Shown here one piece after another: positions 35,029-43,609 of a DNA stretch of 64,000 nt (position 1 is its first letter; each line of letters starts with the position of its first letter). The position numbers and the translations under genes are program-made. The notes under the pieces are model-generated. The model had not been told where the DNA came from. It ran no database searches and was given only the letters and a program-made list of their open reading frames with translations. Origin of the DNA: Bifidobacterium simiarum (GTDB lineage: Bacteria > Actinomycetota > Actinomycetes > Actinomycetales > Bifidobacteriaceae); NCBI RefSeq assembly GCF_002802905.1, contig NZ_PEBK01000003.1:199850-263849 (forward strand), given 5' to 3'.

Positions 35029-36360
35029 ATGATACTGGCAATCATGGGCATTTTGCTCGTGCTTTCTTTCGTCGGCTTCGTGGTCTACGCGATGAAGGGC
35101 GGCAACCTGACCGTCGGCTTCTTCGTGCAGACCATCATCTGGACCCTGATCTACTGTCTGGGCATCCCCTTCGGCGTCAGCAAGCCGTATGACATCATCA
35201 CCGAAACCTTCGCCCAGCCGGCCCTGAACTACGGTCCGACCATCATCCAGATCATTCTGGGCGCCTGGTTCGGTCGCGTGCTGGTCGACACCGGCATCGC
35301 CTCGTCCATCTCCTACCGCACCGCCAAGATCGGTGAGAAGAGCCCGGTCCTGTGCACCATCGCGGTCGCCCTCGTCACCTGCCTGATCTTCACCAGCGCC
35401 TACGGCGTCGGCTCCGCCATCGCCATCGGTGTGATCCTCTTCCCGATCATGGGTCGTATCGGCGTCCCGAAGCGCGTCGCCGTCCCGGTCTTCACCCTGT
35501 CCATCGGCGCCGCCATGTGGATCAACAGCGTGCTGTTCGTCCAGTTCGCCGCCTTCTACCAGAGCTACGACTCCCCGGACGGCCAGAAGGTCGAGTGGGG
35601 CACCCACTACCTGAGCTTCGGCATCCCGGCCATGATCGTCCAGATGCTCGGCGTGATCATCTTCATCCTGATCCACTCCAAGGCCATCAAGAACGGCACC
35701 CCGTACGAAGTGGGCAACCCCGAGGAGCGCGGCAAGGCCGTTGAGTACCCCGAGGTTCCGGTGTGGACCTACATCATGCCTATCGTCCCGGTGGCCCTGA
35801 GCCTGATCCTCAAGTGGAACGCCGTCCCGGCCCTGCTGCTCGCCACCATCCTCACCTTCCTGTTCACCGGTCACATGAAGAGCTTCAAGGGCTTCGTGAA
35901 GATCCTCAACGGCACCGCCACCACCGCCATCGGCGACATCGGCCCGCTGATCGTCATGTTGCTCATCCTGCAGTTCTTCCAGCACTCCGCCGTCACCGTC
36001 ATGAAGGTCTTCTCCGGCGTGCTCACCCCGATCATCCCGAACAACATGGCCGTGCTGGCCGTCGCCTTCTGCGTCCTCGCCCCGCTGGCCCTGTTCCGTG
36101 GCCCGCTCGAGCTGTACGGCGCGGGTTCCGCCGTGATCTCCATCTTCATGGCCACCGGCATGTTCAACTCCTGGTTCCTGTTCGCCCTGCTCGTGGTCCC
36201 GTCGATGACCTGCATCTCCGCCTGCATCACGCAGTCCTGGAACACCTGGGCAACCGGCTACATGGAGCTCGAGCCCAAGACCTTCCTCAAGATGGGCGTG
36301 CCGGTCTACTGGCTGTGCACCTTCCCGATCATGGGTCTGGCCGCCCTGCTGCTCTTCTAG
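35029..36360 (+). CDS. GntP-type gluconate/sugar-acid:H+ symporter
   Basis: A 443-residue protein with about 12 helices, resembling the GntP/citrate-like transporter families: QPALNYGPTIIQIILGAWFG, FTSAYGVGSAIAIGVILFP and FRGPLELYGAGSAV. ATG 35029 with AAGGAGGAG is clear, about 120 nt after the promoter. It is the first gene of an operon of sugar-acid-like enzymes and is followed by a terminator-like hairpin, so the transporter may be expressed above the enzymes. Its substrate is not deducible from sequence; gluconate, a keto-gluconate or another aldonate are candidates. Confidence 0.82.
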   Translation: MILAIMGILLVLSFVGFVVYAMKGGNLTVGFFVQTIIWTLIYCLGIPFGVSKPYDIITETFAQPALNYGPTIIQIILGAWFGRVLVDTGIASSISYRTAKIGEKSPVLCTIAVALVTCLIFTSAYGVGSAIAIGVILFPIMGRIGVPKRVAVPVFTLSIGAAMWINSVLFVQFAAFYQSYDSPDGQKVEWGTHYLSFGIPAMIVQMLGVIIFILIHSKAIKNGTPYEVGNPEERGKAVEYPEVPVWTYIMPIVPVALSLILKWNAVPALLLATILTFLFTGHMKSFKGFVKILNGTATTAIGDIGPLIVMLLILQFFQHSAVTVMKVFSGVLTPIIPNNMAVLAVAFCVLAPLALFRGPLELYGAGSAVISIFMATGMFNSWFLFALLVVPSMTCISACITQSWNTWATGYMELEPKTFLKMGVPVYWLCTFPIMGLAALLLF

Positions 36361-36402
36361 TCCCGATCCGGGCCTGAAGGCCAGAACGAATACGCCAACC
36401 GG

Positions 36403-36451
36403 AAAAACCGGCTCCATATCTCGTCCACGCAGTATATCGAGCCGGTTTTTT
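36403..36451 (+). terminator. hairpin with T-run after the GntP-type gene
   Basis: AAAAACCGGCTC (36403-36414) pairs with GAGCCGGTTTTT (36439-36450). The T-run allows termination, possibly partial, giving less enzyme than transporter mRNA. An AAAGGAGATC ribosome-binding site follows for the next gene. Confidence 0.75.
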
Positions 36452-36543
36452 CATACCCTGATCACCCCCTACTTCCTACAATCGATTCCGTAACCACCGA
36501 TCGCGACCGACCGGCCGCGAGTCATCATCAAAGGAGATCATCC

Positions 36544-37302
36544 ATGACCACCGTCGGCATCAACACCCTCGTCTACATGTCCGATCTGCAGGCCGGCACC
36601 CCGCAGTCCTCCGTCCTGCCGCGCATCGCCGATCTCGGCATCAAGCTCGCCGAGGTCCGCCGCGAGTTCATCCTCGCCGGCGAGAACCCCGACACCGAGT
36701 TCGACCGCATCGCCGCTGCCGCCAAGGCCGGCGGACTCGACCTGTTCTACTCCGTGCCCGAGGTCATCACCAAGGACGGCAAGGCCAACCCGGAGCTGGC
36801 CACCTACTTCGCCGAGGCCAAGCGCATGAACGTGAAGAACGTCAAGCTCAACCAGGGCGACGTCAAGGACGTGGACGCCGACGTGCTGCACGGCATCGAC
36901 GCCCTCGCCGCCGAATACGGCGTGACCCTGACCATCGAGAACGACCAGACCCCGGAGAACGGCACCTTCGCCTGCACCGAGGCCTCCCTGAAGAACGTCA
37001 AGGACGCCGGCAGCGCCATCGGCTACACCTTCGACCTCGGCAACTGGTTCTGGCGCGACGAGGATCCGACCAAGACCTTCGCCGCCCTGAAGGACTACAT
37101 CACCGTCTTCCACCTGAAGAACGTCAACGGCGCCGAGAAGCGCGAGGACCTCTCCACCGTCATGCTCGAGGAGGGCGTGATCGACTGGAAGGCCCTGCTC
37201 GCCCAGCTGAGCGACGACGTGCCGGTGTTCCTCGAGTACCCGATCGCCGCCGCCGACGTGGACCACGAGGTCACGCTGGTGCGCCAGGCCGTCAACGCCT
37301 GA
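36544..37302 (+). CDS. TIM-barrel sugar isomerase/epimerase
   Basis: A 252-residue protein of the AP-endonuclease-2/xylose-isomerase-like family. Likely metal ligands are E in LTIENDQ, D in TFDLGNWFW, H in FHLKNV and E in VFLEYPI, the arrangement of hydroxypyruvate isomerase- and OtnI-like enzymes. Length fits OtnI (2-oxo-tetronate isomerase) and UlaE-type epimerases less well (about 285). With kinase and decarboxylase genes next to it, I infer it moves the keto group of a sugar acid (2-keto to 3-keto), or epimerises a pentulose-phosphate. Confidence 0.75.
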   Translation: MTTVGINTLVYMSDLQAGTPQSSVLPRIADLGIKLAEVRREFILAGENPDTEFDRIAAAAKAGGLDLFYSVPEVITKDGKANPELATYFAEAKRMNVKNVKLNQGDVKDVDADVLHGIDALAAEYGVTLTIENDQTPENGTFACTEASLKNVKDAGSAIGYTFDLGNWFWRDEDPTKTFAALKDYITVFHLKNVNGAEKREDLSTVMLEEGVIDWKALLAQLSDDVPVFLEYPIAAADVDHEVTLVRQAVNA

Positions 37303-37657
37303 TCGGCCCTCGATCCCCGTCAGGGGCGTCGGTTCCAGTAGCCGTTTCCCGGGACCGTTCTGGTGATCCCGTTCCGATCCCTCCGATCCCGGCGACCGTC
37401 TCGGCGACCGACGTCCCTCCCCTCCCCCGATCCTCGTCTCCCATACCGCACGACCGCCAATCGTCCGTCCGCCTTTCCCTTCCTTTCGCTTTCGTTTCCC
37501 CGATCCTTCCCGGATCCACCTTCCCCGGTCTTTTCCGAATCTTTCCGCCCCCGGATCGGTTCCCGGACTTTCCGGAACCAATCCCCCATCCGTTTTCCAA
37601 GATTCCCAATCTTTCCCAACCGTTTCTGTCCGCATTTCCCGTAGAAGGAGCAGTGCA
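37303..37657 (+). other. long pyrimidine-rich spacer inside the operon
   Basis: About 330 nt of roughly 70-75% C+T on the coding strand, with few G and many CCGATCC and TTTCC words. It ends at AGAAGGAG before the kinase. No ORF is convincing and no stable hairpin is obvious; the RNA should be largely unstructured. It could be a processing site, a standby site or a place for an internal promoter. Confidence 0.7.
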
Positions 37658-38629
37658 ATGTCCGAAGTCATGACCATCGGCGAACCTATGGTGAACCTCA
37701 TCGCCGATTCCGACCAGACCTATGTGGAGGCCCGCACCCTGCCGACCCAGATGGCCGGCGCCGAATTCAACGTGGCCATCGGCGTGAACCGCCAGGGCCA
37801 CTCGGTGAGCTACGTCACCACGCTCGGCGAGGACTGGCAGGGCGACATGATCATCGACTACATGAACACGATCGACATCGACACCTCCAACATCCGCCGC
37901 ACCGCCAAGGCCGCCACCGGCTCCCAGCTCAAGGTGGTCCTGCCCGACGGCGACCCGAAGGTGATCTACTTCCGCGCCGGCTCCGCCGCCAGCAAGACCA
38001 CCCCCGACATCGTCGACGGCATCGACTTCGACGGCCTGAAGATCCTGCACGTCACCGGCGTGTTCGCCGCACTCGCCCCGAACACCTACGAGACCGAGTC
38101 CAAGCTGATCGACGAGGCCAAGGCACACGGCGCGCTCGTCACCTTCGACCCGAACCCCCGCCCCACCCTGTGGCACAGCGAGGAGGAGATGATCCTCGCC
38201 ACGAACAAGCTGGCCGCCAAGTCCGACGTGTTCATGCCCGGCCTGTCCGAGGGACAGCTGTTCTCCGGCCGCCAGGACGCCCGCGACATCGCCGACTTCT
38301 ACCTCGACATGGGCGTGAAGAAGGTCATCATCAAGCTGGGCGCCGACGGATCCGCCCTGTTCGAGCGCGACGAGAACGGCGAGCGCGTGGAGACCGTGGT
38401 GCCGAGCTTCGTGGTCGACGTGGTCGACACGGTCGGCGCGGGCGACGGCTTCGCCTCCGGTGCCATCACCGCCCTGCTGGAGGGCCTCGACTCCGAGCAC
38501 CTGCTGGAGCGGGCCAACGCCGTCGGCGCGATCCAGGTGACCAGCGTCTCCGATTCCGAAGGCCTGCCCACCCGTCTCGAGCTCGAGCGGTTCATCAACG
38601 AAACCCCGCGAAAGGAAGTGTCGCTGTGA
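37658..38629 (+). CDS. PfkB-family sugar or sugar-acid kinase
   Basis: A 323-residue kinase paralogous to KdgK (EVMTIGEPMVNLIADS, MAGAEFNVAIGVNRQG, YFRAGSAAS, FDPNPRPTLW). The PfkB signature DTVGAGDGFASG lies at 257-268 with catalytic D263. ATG 37658 has AGAAGGAG. The next gene overlaps its stop by 4 nt (GTGA), so the two are coupled. Because the substrate of the following HUMPS protein is phosphorylated, it probably phosphorylates a keto-sugar acid at the terminal OH. It might be a second KDG kinase, but eda is not in this operon. Confidence 0.82.
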   Translation: MSEVMTIGEPMVNLIADSDQTYVEARTLPTQMAGAEFNVAIGVNRQGHSVSYVTTLGEDWQGDMIIDYMNTIDIDTSNIRRTAKAATGSQLKVVLPDGDPKVIYFRAGSAASKTTPDIVDGIDFDGLKILHVTGVFAALAPNTYETESKLIDEAKAHGALVTFDPNPRPTLWHSEEEMILATNKLAAKSDVFMPGLSEGQLFSGRQDARDIADFYLDMGVKKVIIKLGADGSALFERDENGERVETVVPSFVVDVVDTVGAGDGFASGAITALLEGLDSEHLLERANAVGAIQVTSVSDSEGLPTRLELERFINETPRKEVSL

Positions 38630-39258
38630 AGCTTCAGGTAGCCATCGACCGCGTGGACATTCCCCGCGCCGAAACCATCATCCGCGAAGTCGCCGCCTCG
38701 GCCGACGTGATCGAGGTCGGCACCTCGCTGACCAAGGAGTTCGGCGTCCGCGCGCTGACCCCGCTCATCGAGGCCGCGCACGAGGTCCGTCCCGAAACCG
38801 CCGTGCTCGGCGACATCAAGACCTGCGACGAAGGCAAGTACGAGTTCGATCTCGGCTTCGACTGCGGATTCAAGTACCTCACCGTCATGGGATCCTCCTC
38901 GCTCGGCACGCTGGACGTGTGCTACAAGTCCGCCGCCGAACATGACGGCGTGATGATGATCGACCTGCTGGAATGCGACGATCAGCGCATCGAGAAGATC
39001 TCGGTGTTCCCCGACGCCGTCTACTGCCTGCACACGTCGGTGGATTCCGGCGCGATCGCCGATCCGGTCGGTCAGGTCCGGGCGTTCAAGGCCCGCTACC
39101 CGCAGATCGAGCGCATCGCCATCGCCGGCGGCATCAAGAAGGACCAGCTGGCGGGGCTCGCCGCCGAGGGCGTGGAGATCGCGATCATGGGTTCGGCCAT
39201 CACCAAGGCCGACGACATCGCGGCCGCCGCGGCCGAGTGCCAGGCGCTGTGCGTGTGA
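38626..39258 (+). CDS. HUMPS-family decarboxylase/hexulose-phosphate synthase
   Basis: A 210-residue protein of the orotidine-decarboxylase-like fold. D8, E30 and the DxKxxD motif (D63, K65, D68 in GDIKTCDEG) match both 3-keto-L-gulonate-6-P decarboxylase and 3-hexulose-6-P synthase. The segment IAIAGGIK resembles the synthase; LHTSVD matches neither exactly. The GTG start 38626 overlaps the kinase stop; AAAGGAAG lies upstream. With a SIS isomerase downstream, a synthase/isomerase pair is possible. With a kinase and TIM-barrel upstream, decarboxylation of a 3-keto-hexonate-6-P to a pentulose-5-P is equally plausible. Confidence 0.8.
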   Translation: MKLQVAIDRVDIPRAETIIREVAASADVIEVGTSLTKEFGVRALTPLIEAAHEVRPETAVLGDIKTCDEGKYEFDLGFDCGFKYLTVMGSSSLGTLDVCYKSAAEHDGVMMIDLLECDDQRIEKISVFPDAVYCLHTSVDSGAIADPVGQVRAFKARYPQIERIAIAGGIKKDQLAGLAAEGVEIAIMGSAITKADDIAAAAAECQALCV

Positions 39259-39336
39259 TCGTACGATAGATTTGCCACTCATAATTCAACACAACCGCAA
39301 CCCAAGAATTCAGGACTAAGGATCAAAGGAAGTATC

Positions 39337-39888
39337 ATGACCGACAATGCAAGGATTCTCGACCAGATCGTCGAAGAGATCGAAGGCGTGATCGCCAAGA
39401 TGGACGAGCACGATCTGGAGGCCGCCCGCGACCTCATCGCCCGCGAGGACCGCGTGTACGCCACCGGTGAGGGCCGCTCCGGATTCCAGGCCCGCAGCTT
39501 CGCCATGCGCATGATGCACATCGGCTACACCAGCTACATGATGGGCGAAACGATCTGCCCGTCCATGCACGAGGGCGACGTGCTGCTCGCGATCTCCGGC
39601 TCGGGCAAGACCCGCAAGACCGTGGAGGACGCCGAGGCCGCCAAGAAGCTGGGCGTGAAGGTCATCGCCGTCACCTCGAAGCCGGAGTCCCCGCTGGCCG
39701 CCGCGGCCGACGCCGTGATTCTCGTGCCGGGCCGCGTCAAGGGCGAGGCCGGCGGCTCCATCCAGCTGCTGAGCTCCCTGTTCGACCAGAGCGTGCACAT
39801 CGCGCTCGACGCCCTGTGCCTGATGATCTCCCGCCGCGACCACGTCTCCGACGCCCAGGCCAACGCCAACCACGCCAACGTGGAGTGA
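39337..39888 (+). CDS. SIS-domain sugar-phosphate isomerase (6-phospho-3-hexuloisomerase-like)
   Basis: A 183-residue SIS-domain protein. It has ATGEGRSGFQARSFAMRM, LLAISGSGKTRKT and a C-terminal LFDQSVHIALDALCLM, the layout of PHI enzymes that isomerise D-arabino-3-hexulose-6-P and fructose-6-P. ATG 39337 has AAAGGAAG. It ends the operon. As the bifid shunt uses both fructose-6-P and xylulose-5-P, an isomerase here could link the pathway to either. Confidence 0.85.
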   Translation: MTDNARILDQIVEEIEGVIAKMDEHDLEAARDLIAREDRVYATGEGRSGFQARSFAMRMMHIGYTSYMMGETICPSMHEGDVLLAISGSGKTRKTVEDAEAAKKLGVKVIAVTSKPESPLAAAADAVILVPGRVKGEAGGSIQLLSSLFDQSVHIALDALCLMISRRDHVSDAQANANHANVE

Positions 39889-39897
39889 GCGTAATAA

Positions 39898-39981
39898 GAG
39901 GGTGCCACATGCATTTCCCGACACGCTCCGGGCCGCTCAGGCCAAGTCTTTACGGTCGGGCAACACATGTGGCACCCTCCG
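39898..39981 (+). repeat. 14-bp inverted repeat enclosing a shortened two-hairpin element
   Basis: GAGGGTGCCACATG (39898-39911) pairs perfectly with 39968-39981. Between them, 39919-39962 resembles copies at 2-60 and 171-233 (start CGACAC, GGCC hairpin, end ACGGTCGGGCA) but lacks the second stem. A GGGGAAG repeat unit follows at 39985-40035. Confidence 0.65.
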
Positions 39982-39984
39982 CGC

Positions 39985-40035
39985 GGCTTCCCCTTGAGGG
40001 GAAGCTGTCGAGTGCAACGAGACTGATGAGGTGAC
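39985..40035 (-). repeat. GGGGAAG palindromic interspersed repeat
   Basis: GGCTTCCCCTTGAGGGGAAGC with GTCGAGTGCAACGAGAC and TGATGAGGTGAC; a degenerate inner stem. No gene lies in 39889-40221. Confidence 0.75.
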
Positions 40036-40103
40036 AGACAACCGGTTTCGCATGGTTTACCTGTCCTCATCGGCCCCAAGTCTTCCCCTTCCCTTCCTCC
40101 AAA

Positions 40104-40139
40104 GGGCCTTCCGGTTGCCAGTCGGAAGGCCCTTTTTCG
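40104..40139 (+). terminator. terminator of the sugar-acid operon
   Basis: GGGCCTTCCG (40104-40113) pairs with CGGAAGGCCC (40123-40132), followed by TTTTTC. It ends the plus-strand operon and faces the convergent esterase gene. Confidence 0.9.
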
Positions 40140-40221
40140 TGTTCCAATGCGGCATGCGTCACCGGTCACGTCACACCCGCACCGTGTCACGCCCACGCCG
40201 CTCTCGCGCCCGTCCCCGCGC

Positions 40222-41349
40222 TCACAGCCGCGCGTAGGTGAAGTCGCGGATGAGGTCGAGTACCCGCTGACTTTCGGGCAGCCAGCTCATGCACACGGGG
40301 AACACATGCCCCAGCGTCTCGGCCTTCGCGGTCTTCCAATCGTGCAGCTCGAAGTCCACACCCTGTTCGGCCAGCATCACCGCCAGCTTCAGGGTTTCGG
40401 ATTCGATGAAATCGTCGCTGCTGGTGTTGAGGAAGATCGGCGGCAGATCGACCGACCGCACGATCCGCCCGGTGTCGATGACACCCCGTCCCGCCCCACG
40501 CAGGCATCCGTAGAACGGTTCGGCGAGCACGTCCATGATCGACTGCGGGTCGCCGGTGAGTCCGCCCCGAACGCCGGCACCGTACTCCCCCGATTCCGGC
40601 GGAACGTATCGGGCGATGTCGTACACGCCGGAGACCAATGCGGCACCGTTGACCCCGATGCCGCTGGGAGTTATCCCCAGAGATTTCGCCACTGAAGACA
40701 AGCCGGTGGATAAACCGGCGGAAGCGCCCACGGACGCGGCGGATGGCCGTTCGATCGCGGTGGTGAGGAAGGCGAGGCACGCGCCCGCGGAGTCGCCGGT
40801 GAGCCAGACGCCGTCCTGTGCGATCGGATATTCGCCCCGATGATCGCGAATCCACGCCAGTGCCCGGTTCACGTCGCGCAGCTGCCCGATCAGATCGGTC
40901 TGCGGGGCCGGACGGTAGTTGAGCGAGAACACGGCGAACCCGCGGGCCGCCAGATTCACGCAGAAATTGCGGTTGAGCTCCTTGTAGCCGTAGACGAATC
41001 CGCCACCATGGATATCCACGTAGACCGGCAGGGTATGACCGCCACGCACCACGGCCTCATGCGGCAGATACAGGTCGAGCCGATGGCCGCGGACCGGATC
41101 GGCATCGCCATCGCCATCGGCATCGTCGGCGTACGGCAGATCCGCGATCACATCCACCCCGTCGGGCACCTGCCAGTACGGCACGCGGGATTCGTCCCCA
41201 CGGGCGAAGGCGAGACGGAACCGGGCGATCGCCGTAGCCAGCGGAACGGGCAGGTCACCGAGATCCCCGTCGATTTCGGTCCAAGTTTCGTATGGCACAC
41301 CTTCGGGGGTAACAAGTCGCGGCGGTTCGGTCCAGATTGATGCGGTCAT
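40222..41349 (-). CDS. alpha/beta-hydrolase esterase (HSL family)
   Basis: A 375-residue hydrolase. The oxyanion motif HGGGF (VDIHGGGFVYG), nucleophile elbow GDSAG (TGDSAGACLAF), acid D in NTSSDDF and H in TLGHVF place it in the hormone-sensitive-lipase esterase family. No signal peptide, so cytosolic. I use ATG 41349 (MTASIWTE), 9 nt after AAAGG; ATG 41355 is also possible. Deacetylation of sugars from hemicellulose or pectin is a reasonable role for an esterase amid sugar genes, but this is only context. Confidence 0.88.
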   Translation of the reverse strand: MTASIWTEPPRLVTPEGVPYETWTEIDGDLGDLPVPLATAIARFRLAFARGDESRVPYWQVPDGVDVIADLPYADDADGDGDADPVRGHRLDLYLPHEAVVRGGHTLPVYVDIHGGGFVYGYKELNRNFCVNLAARGFAVFSLNYRPAPQTDLIGQLRDVNRALAWIRDHRGEYPIAQDGVWLTGDSAGACLAFLTTAIERPSAASVGASAGLSTGLSSVAKSLGITPSGIGVNGAALVSGVYDIARYVPPESGEYGAGVRGGLTGDPQSIMDVLAEPFYGCLRGAGRGVIDTGRIVRSVDLPPIFLNTSSDDFIESETLKLAVMLAEQGVDFELHDWKTAKAETLGHVFPVCMSWLPESQRVLDLIRDFTYARL

Positions 41350-41907
41350 GGTCATATCCCTTTCCATGGATTCGACGACGATGTCGTATGACCATTCATG
41401 ATAGGCCGGAGCGGCGATGCGCCACGGATCAATTTCATCTGAGCGGAAGGTGCCCGGCCAATCATGTCCTGGATCGATCCGCATGAGACGGCATGCAGTG
41501 CCAATGACTTGAGCCGAGGCATTGCACGTTTGAAGGGGACGTGCCGGAGGACAGTACCGCAAAGGACAACACGGCATGACGTGGCACGGAACGCAGTACC
41601 GAGTCGTTGACTGATTCCGTGACAGCAATCAGCAACTATCGGCCCATAGGATCGTTGATATTCCAATGATCCTCATCATGCGATCAACAACGATCGAGGC
41701 ACGGAACAATGATATTGCCGAAATCACCGCTCCGTGACACGAATTCGTGGCAGGGAATGGCAATGCCAACGATTCCCGCGTTCCGTGCCGCGGACAGACG
41801 GCATGGACCAACACCAAGGGGAGATCATCGAATTCCGTGCCACGGATCCCGGCAAGATTGCGCCCTACAGTGAGCGGTATACACGAAGCGAGGTAACGCA
41901 CTTATCC

Positions 41908-41956
41908 CCTCATCAGTCAGCCTTCGGCTGCCAGCTTCCCCCAGAGGGGGAAGCCT
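41908..41956 (+). repeat. GGGGAAG palindromic interspersed repeat
   Basis: CCTCATCAGTCAGCC, TTCGGCTGCCAGC and TTCCCCCAGAGGGGGAAGCC, nearly identical to the unit at 32279-32325. Confidence 0.8.
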
Positions 41957-42102
41957 AATGCGCACCAGCACCATTGTTCCTCAGTCAAGCTCCGGTCACC
42001 GCCTTCAACGGCAAGAATGGACATCCTTCGGCCAATTCTCTATCAGCTCGCCTGACGTCCCCAAGAAGGAATGATCACTCGGGACGGGCGGATGGACGAT
42101 GA

Positions 42103-42162
42103 GCGACCGTAGGCTAGTGGCCAGCTTGCTGGCCACGGGGCCGAACGGCCTTGAGTGTGTCG
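42103..42162 (-). repeat. two-hairpin intergenic repeat, copy C (inverted)
   Basis: Reverse complement of copies A and B: the 23-nt block is at 42140-42162. Its second stem is GTGGCCAGC/GCTGGCCAC (42117-42125 with 42128-42136), again perfect but with a different sequence. Confidence 0.75.
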
Positions 42163-42197
42163 ATCGTCGTCCATCCGACCGGCACGCGGACGTCAAC

Positions 42198-42246
42198 GCA
42201 AAAGGCCTCCGGTACGAATCTTTGCGGATCACGCACCGGAGGCCTT
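42198..42246 (-). terminator. terminator of uxaC-uxuB-uxuA
   Basis: AAGGCCTCCGGT (42202-42213) pairs perfectly with ACCGGAGGCCTT (42235-42246), then TTTG on the minus strand, about 110 nt after uxuA. Confidence 0.8.
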
Positions 42247-42353
42247 GCAACCGATTGAAAGGAGTACTCGGACCGGATTCCGAACCGAACCGCAGCGATC
42301 GCCGCACGGCCCGGAACCCGGTGAGAGGATGAGAGCGAGGAAAGGAACGGAAA

Positions 42354-43484
42354 CTACTTGTTGTACTTGACGGCGTCCCACACACCCAGCAGGTACTGGA
42401 TGCCGAGTGCGCGATCGTACAGGCCGTAGCCCGGACGCGGCTTGTGCTCCGGGGTGTTCTCGTTCCACAGGTGACGGCCGTGGTCAGGACGGATGTAGCC
42501 CTGGTAATCGGCTTCGGCGTAGGCCTTCATGATGCCGATGGTGTCCACGTCACCCTCGGAGGCGCGGTGACCGACCTCGGAGAAGCTGCCGGCCTCGTCG
42601 AGGAACTTGATGTTGCGCACGTGGGAGAAGTGGATGCGATCCATGAACGTCTTGACGGCGTCGACCGGGTCGTTGCCGCGACGGGACGAGAAGGAGCCGA
42701 GGCACAGGCACAGGCCGTTGTACGGGCTCGGGTTGAGGTCGAGCACGCGCTGGATGCCTTCCTTGGAGGAGACCACGCGCGGCCAGCCGAACAGGTCGAA
42801 GGCCGGGTCGTCGGGGTGCACGGCGAGCTTGACGTCGTACTTCTCGCAGGTCGGGATCACGGCGTCGAGGAACACCTTGTAGTTCTCGTAGTACTTGTCG
42901 TGGTCGATGCCCTTGTAGGCCTCGATGAACTCGGGCAGGTGGGCCAGACGCTCCGGCTCCCAGCCCGGCATGGTCAGGTTGCCGGCGCCGTTGAGGGTCT
43001 CGTCGATCAGGGCCTGCGGGTCGGTGAGCTGGGCGACCTTGTGGGCGTCGTAGTACAGGGCGGTGGAGCCGTCCGGGCTCGGGTGGAACATGTCGGTGCG
43101 CAGCCAGTCGAACACGGGCATGAAGTTGTAGGTGACGACCTTCACGCCGGCCTTGCCGAGGTTCTCGATGGTCTTGCGGTAGTTGTCGAGCGCCTCGTCG
43201 CGGCTCATGCCCAGCATGGTCTTGCCGGTCTTGATGGACTCGTGCACGTTCACGGACTCGACCACGTCGGCGTTGAACGTCTTGGTGATGCCGTGCTTGC
43301 GGTCGTAGTCGGACAGGCCGGTGATCTTCTTCATCTCGGCCTCGATCTCCTCCGGCTCCCACAGTTCGCCGGCCTGCTTGTGGTGCAGGGACCAGACGAT
43401 CGTTTCGACGCCGGGGATCTGACGGATGTCGTCCAGCGAAATGGTGTCATTGCCTTCGCCGTACCAACGGAATCCCATATGCAT
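42354..43484 (-). CDS. uxuA: mannonate dehydratase
   Basis: A 376-residue Mn2+/Fe2+-dependent enzyme that dehydrates D-mannonate to KDG. It begins MGFRWYGEGNDTISLDDIRQIPGV and has the expected KLAVHPDDPAFDLFGWPRVV, LCLCLGSFSSRRGND and GYIRPDHGRHLW segments carrying the metal ligands. It starts at ATG 43484 (GTAAGGA) or 43478. It is the last gene of a three-gene operon, with 125 nt after uxuB. Codon use is strongly biased, suggesting high expression. Confidence 0.97.
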   Translation of the reverse strand: MHMGFRWYGEGNDTISLDDIRQIPGVETIVWSLHHKQAGELWEPEEIEAEMKKITGLSDYDRKHGITKTFNADVVESVNVHESIKTGKTMLGMSRDEALDNYRKTIENLGKAGVKVVTYNFMPVFDWLRTDMFHPSPDGSTALYYDAHKVAQLTDPQALIDETLNGAGNLTMPGWEPERLAHLPEFIEAYKGIDHDKYYENYKVFLDAVIPTCEKYDVKLAVHPDDPAFDLFGWPRVVSSKEGIQRVLDLNPSPYNGLCLCLGSFSSRRGNDPVDAVKTFMDRIHFSHVRNIKFLDEAGSFSEVGHRASEGDVDTIGIMKAYAEADYQGYIRPDHGRHLWNENTPEHKPRPGYGLYDRALGIQYLLGVWDAVKYNK

Positions 43485-43609
43485 GGTGGTAATCCTTACC
43501 TGTTGTGGTGTTTGTCGATGATCAGTTTATGTTCGGATGAATGAGCGGCCGGGGAGTTGCCGAAAGTTCCCGACCGCTCAGATGGCCTGTTGGCCTGTCG
43601 AAGAGTCGA

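Larger units (their letters stand above)
41356..42197. other. long gene-free stretch with TTCCGTGCC boxes
   Basis: No convincing gene in about 840 nt. Between 41580 and 41850 the word TTCCGTG(C/A)C or its complement occurs six times (near 41582, 41615, 41699, 41730, 41780, 41832), twice in a longer TTCCGTGCCRCGGA palindrome. A repeat unit (41908-41956), a decayed composite element (~42000-42060) and an inverted two-hairpin element (42103-42162) follow. Most ORFs here have no SD and no protein-like composition. Confidence 0.55.

Noticed and set aside
37658-38629. Naming the second PfkB gene kdgK
   Set aside because: It is similar to KdgK, but a better-placed kdgK-eda pair exists at 31497-33385, and its own operon lacks eda; substrate remains open.
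41629-41901. A 90-residue open frame in the gap before uxuA
   Set aside because: No ribosome-binding site, no protein-like composition, and it covers the TTCCGTGCC box cluster.
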